Part shown: one piece after another, positions 1-5,954 of the stretch | How positions within the stretch are numbered: position 1 is the first letter of the stretch | Layout of the letters: every line of letters begins with the position of its first letter | Source of the DNA: Verrucomicrobiaceae bacterium | Lineage (GTDB): Bacteria > Verrucomicrobiota > Verrucomicrobiia > Verrucomicrobiales > Verrucomicrobiaceae | DNA length: 9,334 nucleotides | Direction of reading: 5' to 3' | Assembly: GCA_021151605.1 (NCBI GenBank) | Contig: JAGKWZ010000220.1 | Span: forward strand, 1 to 9,334 | Program-made: the position numbers and the translations under genes | Notes under the pieces: generated by a model | The model's database searches: none | The model's input: the letters and a program-made list of their open reading frames with translations, nothing else | What the model was told of the DNA's origin: nothing

Positions 1-1
1 C

Positions 2-1477
2 AGCTTCACCGGCGATGTGAGCATCACCGGCGGTGCTTTGATCATCACCAGGTCCACCGCACTCGGCAGCGGCCCGAAAACGATCACCATCAGCGGCACG
101 GTGAATGCGCCGACGCTGCGCCTCGACGGCAGCGGCGGCGATCTGAGCCTCGCCGCCGATCACAGCCTCGTGACGAGCAACGACAACGTGAACAACCCCG
201 CGCTGCTCAATGTGGCCGGCAACAACAGCATCGCTGGAAGCATCTCGCTCACGGCGGGCGGCTTTGGCGCTGGCAACACTCGCATCAAGGTCAATGCGGG
301 CACGTTGAGCCTCAGCGGAGCCATTTCGCCCTCCGTGAGTGCTTCGGTGCCTGTCACCGTCATCTTCGATGCCGCCAGCGGCACGAGCGGCAACAGCACC
401 GGCCAGCTCGGTGACAACGGAAGCCTCGTGCTCAACGTGACGAAGGCCAGCGCAGGCGTTTGGAGCCTCTCCGGCGCCAACACCTACACCGGAGCCACCA
501 CAATCAATGCGGGCACGCTGCGCATCGACAACCTCGCGGCGCTCGGCAGTGCCAGCAGCGCCTTACTTATCGGCTCCACCACAGCGGGCACGCTCGAATA
601 CACCGGCAGCACCGCCACCACGCTCACTCGCGGCATCACCGTGAATGGCACCGGTGGCGCGACGATTTCCAACACCGGCGGTGCCACGCTCACACTCTCC
701 GGCACGCAGGCACGCGGCGCACGGCCGCTGACTTACTCGGGCGGCAGTTTCGTCGTCAGCGGACGCATCACCGGCACCTCCACCACGAGCCCGCTCACCA
801 TCGACAGCGCCACCGTGCGCCTCACGCACAACAACAACAGCTACGTCAGCCCCACTGTCGTGCAAAACGGCGGCACACTCATCGCCGCGAACACGAATGC
901 GGCCAGTTCCGCCACGGGCACCGGCAGTGTCACCATCGACGCCACCAGCACGCTCACCGGCACCGGTTTCATCAATGCGGGCACCGACAACTCGATCTTC
1001 ATCAACGGCCAGCTCATCGTCGGTGATCCTGCTCTCTCCGCCGCTGCGAATCTCGATCTCACCACCACTGGCACGGGCAGCACGATCCTCGGCGACACCA
1101 GCATCCTGCGCCTCGATCTTTTCAGCGGCGCAGGCCTCGGCGACAACTCCGCCAACGCTGCCGCCGCCGATCAACTCCGCCTCCTCGGTGCTCTCGACAT
1201 CCAATCCGGCGCTCTCCTTCGCCTCGGCAATCCCAACAACCTCACCGCCTGGGCCGATGGCGATACCTTCAAGCTCTTCGACTGGAGCGGCCTCACGAGC
1301 GTGAACGGTGAGTTTGAGATCGACAGCTCGGAATTGAATCTTCCGCCCGACTTCCGACTTGATACCACGCAGCTCTACACTTTTGGCACTGTGACACTCA
1401 TCTTGCCGGAGCCGAGCCGAGCAGTACTCGCAGTGCACGGCTTCAGCTTGGTGGTGCTCCGTCGTCGGCGCCCGTGA
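2..1477 (+). CDS. Autotransporter-associated beta-strand repeat protein with PEP-CTERM-like tail (5' end missing)
   Basis: The reading frame is open from the window edge, so the N-terminus and signal peptide lie upstream. The first in-frame ATG at 17 is not a credible start because the preceding codons continue the same repeat texture. The protein is rich in Gly, Ser, Thr, Ala and Asn. It contains a textbook passenger-repeat motif (LSGANTYTGATTINAGTL, about nt 467-520) and a second degenerate copy (NNNSYVSPTVVQNGGTL, about nt 830-880, followed by a TGTGSVTID...LTGTGFI stretch). Such repeats form a beta-helix in secreted proteins. The last 23 residues (nt 1406-1474) start with PEPS, continue with a short hydrophobic stretch and end in RRRRP. 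This matches the PEP-CTERM sorting-signal layout, although the hydrophobic part is short and interrupted by His-Gly. It is therefore probably exported and sorted at the envelope by an exosortase-type system. No beta-barrel autotransporter domain is present. Substrate or ligand is unknown. Confidence 0.85.
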   Translation, partial: SFTGDVSITGGALIITRSTALGSGPKTITISGTVNAPTLRLDGSGGDLSLAADHSLVTSNDNVNNPALLNVAGNNSIAGSISLTAGGFGAGNTRIKVNAGTLSLSGAISPSVSASVPVTVIFDAASGTSGNSTGQLGDNGSLVLNVTKASAGVWSLSGANTYTGATTINAGTLRIDNLAALGSASSALLIGSTTAGTLEYTGSTATTLTRGITVNGTGGATISNTGGATLTLSGTQARGARPLTYSGGSFVVSGRITGTSTTSPLTIDSATVRLTHNNNSYVSPTVVQNGGTLIAANTNAASSATGTGSVTIDATSTLTGTGFINAGTDNSIFINGQLIVGDPALSAAANLDLTTTGTGSTILGDTSILRLDLFSGAGLGDNSANAAAADQLRLLGALDIQSGALLRLGNPNNLTAWADGDTFKLFDWSGLTSVNGEFEIDSSELNLPPDFRLDTTQLYTFGTVTLILPEPSRAVLAVHGFSLVVLRRRRP

Positions 1478-1526
1478 ATCACATCGTAACAATCCAGGAG
1501 ACTCGCACGTCTGGTGATAGCTCAAC

Positions 1527-1550
1527 GGGGCTTGCGCCTTCTCGCAACCC
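1527..1550 (+). promoter_or_regulatory. Leader hairpin upstream of the CobW-like GTPase gene
   Basis: In the 92-nt gap between the repeat-protein stop and the GTPase start, TTGCG (1532-1536) pairs with CGCAA (1543-1547) around the loop CCTTCT. GGG (1528-1530) extends the stem with CCC (1548-1550) across a single bulged C at 1531. No T-run follows, so it is not a standard intrinsic terminator. It sits 19 nt before the ATG and could be a leader structure or an attenuated 3' end for the upstream gene. I could not match the leader to a known riboswitch class. Confidence 0.4.
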
Positions 1551-1569
1551 ACGCCACAAACGTTCCCCC

Positions 1570-2685
1570 ATGTCCTCAACCAAAGCACGTTACATCATGA
1601 TCGGCGGCTTCCTCGGCGCTGGTAAAACCACCACCGTCGGAAAGCTCGCGCATTACCTCAGCGATCAAGGTTTGAAGGTGGGACTCATCACCAATGATCA
1701 GGCCGGCAGTCTCGTGGATACGAAGCTCTTGCGTGGGCAGGGCTTCGCCACGGAGGAGATCGCGGGAGGCTGCTTTTGCTGTCGTTTTGGCTCTCTCGTG
1801 GATGCTGCGGGCAGACTCGCTGAAAGCGAGAGACCAGATGTTTTCATCGCTGAACCCGTCGGAAGCTGCACGGACCTCGTGGCGACGGTGACCTACCCGC
1901 TCCGCCGCATGTATGGAGATGCCTTCACCATAGCTCCGCTGGCAGTTTTGGTGGATCCGGTGCGTGCAAGGCGTGTTTTGGGATTGGATGCAGGTGGCAG
2001 CTTCTCCAGCAAGGTCGTGTACATATTCAAGAAGCAGCTCGAAGAGGCGGACATCATCGTCATTAGCAAAAGTGACCTCGTTTCTGCGGCCGAGCGAGAG
2101 GAGTTGAAAGCAGCGCTGGAGCGTGAATTCCCAGGCACCAAGGTTATGAATGTTTCACCCAGGTCAGGGGAAGGTCTGACCGAGCTTTTTGACCAGCTCA
2201 TGACGGATGAGCAGGCGAAGAAAAGCTCCATGCTCGTCGATTACGAAGTCTATGCCGAAGGTGAGGCGCTGCTCGGCTGGCTGAATGCGACGGTGAGTCT
2301 TGCCGCCGCCGATGAATTTGAAGCCAACGACTTTCTCAAAGCACTCGCCGCCGAGGCCCAGCAGCGTCTGCGGGCGATGAACGCCGAGATCGCTCACTTT
2401 AAAATGACCTACAGCCCCGATGACGGCATCGCGGGTGAACTGGCGAGCATCAATCTCGTGCGCAGCGATAGCACACCCGAACTTGGCATGGAACTCGATG
2501 AACCGAGCGAAGGCGGCCAACTCATCATCAATCTGCGTGCGGAAGGTGATCCCGCCAGCCTCATGCAGGCTGTGCATGATTCGCTAGCAGCCACCACGCC
2601 GAAGTTTGCCAGTCTCACCGCCACTCTGGAGCACGAAGAGCATTTCCGGCCTGGAAAACCGACGCCGACGCATCGTGATGCGTGA
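1570..2685 (+). CDS. CobW/P47K-like G3E-family GTP-binding protein
   Basis: This is a 371-aa member of the G3E P-loop GTPase family (CobW, HypB, UreG, COG0523), whose members act in metal-cofactor insertion or metal trafficking in the cytoplasm. Visible motifs are the Walker A loop GGFLGAGKTT (residues 12-21), the family hallmark GGCFCC (66-71) that binds metal in COG0523 proteins, EPVGSC (95-100) around the Walker B region, and SKSDL (166-170) in place of the guanine-specifying NKxD. The C-terminal part (about 215-371) does not look like the usual CobW C-terminal domain, and the His-rich linker found in many zinc chaperones of this family is absent. The tail only carries scattered His (EHEEHF, THRD). 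The frame is open up to a GTG at 1474, but the ATG at 1570 fits the family N-terminus, with the P-loop about 10 residues in. No Shine-Dalgarno is visible. The metal or client enzyme cannot be told from the window, and neither neighbour is a metalloenzyme assembly gene. Confidence 0.88.
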   Translation: MSSTKARYIMIGGFLGAGKTTTVGKLAHYLSDQGLKVGLITNDQAGSLVDTKLLRGQGFATEEIAGGCFCCRFGSLVDAAGRLAESERPDVFIAEPVGSCTDLVATVTYPLRRMYGDAFTIAPLAVLVDPVRARRVLGLDAGGSFSSKVVYIFKKQLEEADIIVISKSDLVSAAEREELKAALEREFPGTKVMNVSPRSGEGLTELFDQLMTDEQAKKSSMLVDYEVYAEGEALLGWLNATVSLAAADEFEANDFLKALAAEAQQRLRAMNAEIAHFKMTYSPDDGIAGELASINLVRSDSTPELGMELDEPSEGGQLIINLRAEGDPASLMQAVHDSLAATTPKFASLTATLEHEEHFRPGKPTPTHRDA

Positions 2686-2715
2686 GTGCTGCACTGGTGA
2701 ACATCATCATGAGGA

Positions 2716-2745
2716 TTGACAACGTTGGTTAGCTCTGCGTAGATA
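2716..2745 (+). promoter_or_regulatory. Predicted sigma-70-type promoter for the riboswitch operon
   Basis: A perfect -35 hexamer TTGACA lies at 2716-2721. At a spacing of 18 bp it is followed by TAGATA (2740-2745), a weak match to TATAAT. Transcription would begin near 2752, just where the riboswitch aptamer begins, and this positional agreement is the main support. The -10 element is imperfect. Confidence 0.5.
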
Positions 2746-2747
2746 GC

Positions 2748-2905
2748 GTCGCAGCCGAAGTCGGTGCTCCTTCCTGAGCGCTGGCACGGGGGAACCACCT
2801 TCCTGGGGAATCGCAAGAGACTCCAGGATGGGGCGCACGAGGGCGGGTAACCGTCTGAGGGGTCACTTCCAAGACCTAGCCCGACAGCTAACCTCGCAGG
2901 CCTTT
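2748..2905 (+). promoter_or_regulatory. c-di-AMP riboswitch aptamer (ydaO/yuaA class)
   Basis: Several conserved blocks of the ydaO/yuaA aptamer occur in the right order. GCCGAAGTC is at 2754-2762, and a short hairpin GTGCT/AGCGC follows it. ACGGGGGAACCA is at 2786-2797, TGGGGAATC at 2804-2812, and a GGGTAACC block around 2845-2852. The near-invariant 3' block CCCGACAGCTAACCTCGC (2879-2896, continuing into AGGC to 2901) comes last. The GCC at 2754-2756 can pair with GGC at 2899-2901 to close the element. One deviation is that the usual GGGGUGAAUC is shortened to GGGGAATC. Members of this class bind cyclic di-AMP and usually lower expression when the ligand is present, mostly ahead of potassium transport, osmolyte and cell-wall hydrolase genes. 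Here the next genes are a zinc-ribbon protein and a PH-like membrane protein. Class assignment rests on recalled consensus, not a covariance-model search. Confidence 0.82.
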
Positions 2906-2924
2906 TTGGGAGGGCGATCCTCTG

Positions 2925-3016
2925 CCCGGTGCGTGTGCATCGGGTCCATGGTCTCCCCAGATACACCTGCCTTTGCAGGACGGGAGACCGTCAGGCAAAG
3001 GTCGATAAGAGACCAT
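2925..3016 (+). promoter_or_regulatory. Candidate riboswitch expression platform with two mutually exclusive folds
   Basis: Three structures can be read directly. First, CCCGGTGC (2925-2932) pairs with GCATCGGG (2937-2944) around GTGT, with one G-U pair. Fold B: GGTCTCCC (2950-2957) pairs with GGGAGACC (2982-2989), enclosing CCTGC (2966-2970)/GCAGG (2975-2979). Fold A: ATGGTCTC (2948-2955) pairs with GAGACCAT (3009-3016), enclosing CCTTTGC (2970-2976)/GCAAAGG (2995-3001). Folds A and B reuse the same left-hand strands and cannot coexist. Fold A ends 6 nt before the ATG at 3023 and would occlude ribosome entry, whereas fold B leaves it free. No T-run is present, so translational control is more likely than termination. 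CCTGC (2966-2970) could also pair with GCAGG (2896-2900) in the 3' strand of the aptamer, which offers a link to ligand state. Confidence 0.6.
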
Positions 3017-3022
3017 ATACCC

Positions 3023-3280
3023 ATGACACCGACCGCGATCTGCGGCTCCCATATTCGGAGCCTGACGGAACCTCCTGCCTGCCTGTCTTGCCGCGAGTGC
3101 GGCACCCCGATGACGCGCGGCTGCCTGCTGGAAAACAACGTGTGGGTCAGCCCCACGCCGATGGATCAAACGATCCTCCGCCAGCTCAATGCCTGGATCT
3201 TAGGCGTGCGCCGCGAAGCCCGCAAAGTCAGTGCCTGGCGCTGTCCACAGTGCCAACGGCTGGAGTTCATCACCAAATAA
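3023..3280 (+). CDS. Small zinc-ribbon protein of unknown function
   Basis: This 85-aa protein has two CxxC knuckles, CRECG (Cys23/Cys26) and CPQCQ (Cys74/Cys77), separated by about 47 residues with a Trp-containing middle part. This is the layout of a small zinc ribbon and resembles the DUF6487-type family as I recall it (CxxCG, then M-x-x-G-x-L, and a final CPxC...LEF). Extra cysteines occur at 7, 20 and 34. It would be cytosolic, with no signal or membrane segment. The frame remains open upstream through the riboswitch, with an alternative ATG at 2948, but that extension is encoded by the structured RNA, so I take the ATG at 3023 just after the fold that could block it. No Shine-Dalgarno is seen. 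It lies 8 nt before the PH-like gene, so the two are surely co-transcribed. The function is unknown. Confidence 0.75.
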   Translation: MTPTAICGSHIRSLTEPPACLSCRECGTPMTRGCLLENNVWVSPTPMDQTILRQLNAWILGVRREARKVSAWRCPQCQRLEFITK

Positions 3281-3288
3281 GCACGCTC

Positions 3289-3789
3289 ATGAAAACACAT
3301 TTCACAGCTCCTTGGGGGCGACCGCTAACGTGGGTCTCTGTGCTTATGACCTTGATCATACTGGGCGTCACTTTTGTCGTGCCCTTTGATCAACATCGGC
3401 CAGGCCTTGAGTCCATGTTGGCTGGCATCGTCTTGCCTTTTGGTCTTTTGATCGGCTCAGCTTTGTTCATCGTCCGGGGCTACACGATCACCGCTGACAC
3501 CCTGCTGATCCATCGCCTGCTATGGGACACGAGAGTGCCACTGGCTCTGCTGCAATCCGTAGAATCGAATCCAGGTCTGATGTCAAAAAGCCTGCGCAGC
3601 TGTGGCAATGGCGGGCTGTATTCCTTCACCGGCTGGTATTGGAATAAGCAACTCGGTCACTATCACGCTTATGTCACCGACCTGAAGCGGACCGTCGTGC
3701 TCCGATTCGCGGCACGCCGAGTGGTCATCTCGCCAGATGATCCTATCGCGTTCGTTGAGGCCATGAAGCCTCATCTGACGCCACCATAG
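3289..3789 (+). CDS. Two-helix membrane protein with bacterial PH-like domain
   Basis: This 166-aa protein has two hydrophobic helices near its N-terminus (about residues 13-32 and 43-62). They are joined by a short polar loop and followed by a soluble domain (about 64-162) that starts GYTITADTLLIHRLLW and ends in VVISPDDPIAFVEAMKPHL. This pattern, with a central glycine-rich GNGGLYSFTGWYWNKQLG stretch and the YVTD strand, matches the bacterial PH domain family bPH_5 (PF10882) as I remember it. Such domains sit on membranes, and their ligands are mostly unknown. By the positive-inside rule the C-terminal domain may be cytoplasmic, but this is uncertain. The gene follows the zinc-ribbon gene by 8 nt and would be under the same c-di-AMP riboswitch. 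The ATG at 3289 is chosen because the frame before it reads through the zinc-ribbon gene out of phase. No Shine-Dalgarno is visible. A role in envelope or osmotic stress is inferred from the riboswitch only. Confidence 0.82.
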   Translation: MKTHFTAPWGRPLTWVSVLMTLIILGVTFVVPFDQHRPGLESMLAGIVLPFGLLIGSALFIVRGYTITADTLLIHRLLWDTRVPLALLQSVESNPGLMSKSLRSCGNGGLYSFTGWYWNKQLGHYHAYVTDLKRTVVLRFAARRVVISPDDPIAFVEAMKPHLTPP

Positions 3790-3805
3790 GATCGGAACAT
3801 TCTTA

Positions 3806-3924
3806 TCCCTCTCCCTGCTGACGACTTGTTTCGTCGAACAGCCTGTTGCGGGGAGAGGTTAGGTGAGGGGGGGCACGCGCGTCGATTCGTCGTGAAGACT
3901 GCCCCTCACCCCAGCCCTCTCCCC
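3806..3924. repeat. G/C-rich intergenic palindromic repeat (REP/MITE-like)
   Basis: GGGGAGAGG (3850-3858) and GGTGAGGGG (3862-3870) pair with CCTCTCCCC (3916-3924) and CCCCTCACC (3902-3910). Together they form two 9-bp helices with a small internal loop around a 31-nt apical loop. A third copy of the arm, CCTCTCCC at 3808-3815, can pair instead with GGGAGAGG (3851-3858), enclosing a small CGAC/GTCG hairpin (3822-3836). The motif resembles the CCCTCACCC...CCCTCTCCCC dispersed intergenic palindromes of many genomes. There is no ORF of note and no T-run. It fills most of the 244-nt gap between the PH-like gene and the SPFH gene. Confidence 0.6.
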
Positions 3925-4002
3925 GGAATCGGATCTAACAAGGTCTCGCCATGCACCGCCGGGGCGAGGGGGCAACCCGTCCGCGCTTTCAGTCATCCAC
4001 AA

Positions 4003-4035
4003 ATCCATTCATCCAATTTCCATCTATCCATTCAT
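4003..4035 (+). repeat. ATCCATTCAT direct repeat in the SPFH leader
   Basis: ATCCATTCAT occurs at 4003-4012 and again at 4026-4035, where it runs into the start codon. ATCCA also occurs at 3995 and 4011. The leader is pyrimidine/A-rich, lacks a Shine-Dalgarno sequence and would be unstructured, which may aid ribosome loading. It could equally be chance in low-complexity sequence. Confidence 0.3.
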
Positions 4036-5830
4036 GAAAACACTCTTCGAACTCTCGCTCACCTACTGGTGGGTTACACTGATCATTCTCTTCTTCATCG
4101 TCATCAACGTCCTCGGCATCGTCCATATCGGCGAGCAGCAGGTGGGCGTCGTCATCAAACGTTTCGCCCGTAAAAGCTTGCCGCCGGGTGAGCTCATCGC
4201 TCTGCATGGAGAAGCTGGCTATCAGGCGGATACACTGCCGCCCGGGCTGCACTTCGGCTTTTGGATCTGGCAGTATCAGGTCCAGCGCGTGTCCATGGTC
4301 GTCGTGCCACAGGGTGAGCTGGCGCTCATCGTGGCGCGCACGGGCGCAGCGATTCCGCCAGAGCGAATCCTTGGGCGTGTCGTGCCATGCGATCACTTCC
4401 AGGACGCCCGAGCTTTCCTCACGAACGGTGGCGAAAAAGGCCGCCAGCTCGGCGTGATCACCGCAGGCTCGTATCGCATCAATCCAGCACTTTTCACCGC
4501 ACTCGTGACTCGCAATTGCCATGAACATGGCATCTCGCCTGAGAGCCTGCGCCTTTTGCATGTGGAGCCAGATCGTGTCGGCATCGTCACCACGCTGGAT
4601 GGCCTTCCCATCGAGCAAGGTGAGATGGCGGGCCCCATCGTGCCAGGCCACAACAACTTCCAGGACGCGCAGACTTTCCTCAATGCGGGGGGTAGTCGCG
4701 GTTTGCAGGAGCAAATCCTGCTTAGCGGTCAGTGGAACATCAACCCATGGTTCGCCCGCATCGAGCAGGTGGAGATGATCGAGATCCCCATCGGCCATGT
4801 CGGTGTCGTTATCTCCTATGTTGGCAAAGTTCACGAAGACGTGAGCGGTCCCGACTTCAAGCATGGTGACCTCGTCGAAGTCGGCCACAAAGGCGTTTGG
4901 GTGAAGCCTTTGCTGCCCGGTAAACATCCCATCAACACTCACATCATGAGGGTCGAGCTGGTGCCCACGACGAACATCGTGCTCAACTGGGCCAACCGCA
5001 CGGAAGCCCATCACTTCGATGAAAAGCTCAACTCCATCACCGTGCGCTCACGCGATGGTTTCGCCTTCAACCTCGATGTCTCCCAGATCATCCACATCGG
5101 CGCGAATGAGGCCCCGAAGGTCATCTCGCGTGCTGGCTCGGTGCAAAATCTGATCGACCACGCCTTGCAGCCCATCGTCGGCAATTACTTCCGTAACAGC
5201 GCGCAGTCCTACACTGTGCTCGACTTCCTCAGCGCCCGCACGGAGCGGCAGAACGAGGCCGCTCAACACATCGCCGCCGCTTTGCGCGAGTATGACGTCG
5301 AGGCCATCGACACCCTCATAGGCGACATCACGCCGCCGGAGTCGCTGATGAAAACGCAGACGGATCGCAAGCTCGCCGAAGAGCAACGCAAGACCTACGA
5401 GATCCAGGAAGCCGCTGAAAAGCAGCGCCAGCAGCTCGTGCGCCAGACATCGCTCGCGGACATCCAGCATGAGATGGTGAAGTCCGAGCAAGGTGTGCAG
5501 ATCGCCCAACTCCAAGCCAGTGCCTCTGTGAAAAAGAGCGAGGGCGAAGCCGCCAGCACGCGTCTCCGTGCCTCCGGCGACGCTGACGCCATCCGCGCCA
5601 CAGGTCAGGCCAAAGCCGAAGCCCACAGCGCCGGCATCAACGCAGTCGGTCAGGACACCTACGCGCTCATGCAGCTCTTCCAGATCATCGCGGAAAAGAA
5701 CCTCCGCGTCGTGCCCGACGTGCTGGTGAACGGTGGTGGTAGCAGTAGCAACAGCGGCCTCATTGAGGCACTCATGGCCATGGTGGCACGAAATTCCAGC
5801 TTCCGCGAAGTCACGCCTCCCAGCGTGTGA
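4034..5830 (+). CDS. SPFH/band-7 (flotillin-like) membrane protein with N-terminal tandem beta repeats
   Basis: This 598-aa protein is anchored by one N-terminal hydrophobic helix (about residues 11-30) with no cleavable signal evident. Four related units of roughly 60-75 residues follow, at about 32-91, 91-161, 177-251 and 251-312. Each opens with a QVGVVI/LALIV/RVGIV/HVGVVI-type strand, and units 2 and 3 share the marker FQDARAFL/FQDAQTFL and RINP/NINP. The SPFH core follows (about 300-440, including SITVRSRDGFAFNLDVS and an HALQPIVGNYFRN segment). A charged Ala/Glu/Gln/Lys-rich coiled coil runs over about 440-535, and a Gly/Ser linker precedes the C-terminal tail. SPFH proteins oligomerise into membrane-attached cages that organise membrane domains and proteases. 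The length exceeds typical stomatins (about 250-350 aa) because of the repeats. The start at 4034 precedes the membrane helix directly. A terminator follows at 5853, and the gene looks monocistronic unless co-transcribed from the riboswitch operon. Confidence 0.85.
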   Translation: MKTLFELSLTYWWVTLIILFFIVINVLGIVHIGEQQVGVVIKRFARKSLPPGELIALHGEAGYQADTLPPGLHFGFWIWQYQVQRVSMVVVPQGELALIVARTGAAIPPERILGRVVPCDHFQDARAFLTNGGEKGRQLGVITAGSYRINPALFTALVTRNCHEHGISPESLRLLHVEPDRVGIVTTLDGLPIEQGEMAGPIVPGHNNFQDAQTFLNAGGSRGLQEQILLSGQWNINPWFARIEQVEMIEIPIGHVGVVISYVGKVHEDVSGPDFKHGDLVEVGHKGVWVKPLLPGKHPINTHIMRVELVPTTNIVLNWANRTEAHHFDEKLNSITVRSRDGFAFNLDVSQIIHIGANEAPKVISRAGSVQNLIDHALQPIVGNYFRNSAQSYTVLDFLSARTERQNEAAQHIAAALREYDVEAIDTLIGDITPPESLMKTQTDRKLAEEQRKTYEIQEAAEKQRQQLVRQTSLADIQHEMVKSEQGVQIAQLQASASVKKSEGEAASTRLRASGDADAIRATGQAKAEAHSAGINAVGQDTYALMQLFQIIAEKNLRVVPDVLVNGGGSSSNSGLIEALMAMVARNSSFREVTPPSV

Positions 5831-5852
5831 TTGATTTCAGCTTCGCGTTATT

Positions 5853-5890
5853 GCCCAAGCCGTAACGATTCGCGGCTTGGGCTTTTGTTT
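5853..5890 (+). terminator. Intrinsic terminator after the SPFH gene
   Basis: A perfect 10-bp stem, GCCCAAGCCG (5853-5862) with CGGCTTGGGC (5873-5882), closes a 10-nt loop and is followed by TTTTGTTT (5883-5890). It lies 22 nt after the SPFH stop codon and separates that gene from aguB. Confidence 0.93.
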
Positions 5891-5954
5891 GAGTGTGACA
5901 TCTTGACTTGCGCCGCTGTCAGCTCTCTCAACTGTCGCGCTCCCAATCACTGCC

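Noticed and set aside
460..1026. 188-aa His/Arg-rich plus-strand frame
   Set aside because: It is a frame-shifted reading of the repeat protein. The His/Arg richness comes from reading GCC/ACC-type codons out of phase.
1474..1569. GTG at 1474 as start of the CobW-like protein
   Set aside because: It would add 32 residues of no family resemblance ahead of the P-loop and overlap the upstream stop. ATG 1570 fits the family.
563..1588. 341-aa open frame on the minus strand opposite the repeat protein
   Set aside because: It is an antisense shadow of GC-rich repetitive coding sequence. Its composition is low-complexity and it overlaps a clear plus-strand gene throughout.
2669..2682. Palindrome CGCATCGTGATGCG at the GTPase stop codon as a terminator
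   Set aside because: The stem has at most a 2-4 nt loop, no T-run follows, and it lies within the coding end.
2828..3022. N-terminal extension of the zinc-ribbon protein
   Set aside because: The open frame runs through the riboswitch aptamer and platform, where sequence is constrained as RNA. The extension adds no recognisable protein feature.
3826..4173. 115-aa plus-strand frame spanning the palindromic repeat
   Set aside because: It is encoded by repeat and leader sequence and overlaps the start of the SPFH gene. No domain or plausible start context is present.
3989..5014. 341-aa open frame on the minus strand opposite the SPFH gene
   Set aside because: It has Asp/His-rich shadow composition, shows no recognisable domain, and lies opposite a well-supported SPFH gene.
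5903..5931. TTGACT followed by TCTCAA as an aguB promoter
   Set aside because: The -35 is acceptable, but the -10 at proper spacing matches the consensus poorly, so it is not reported as a feature.
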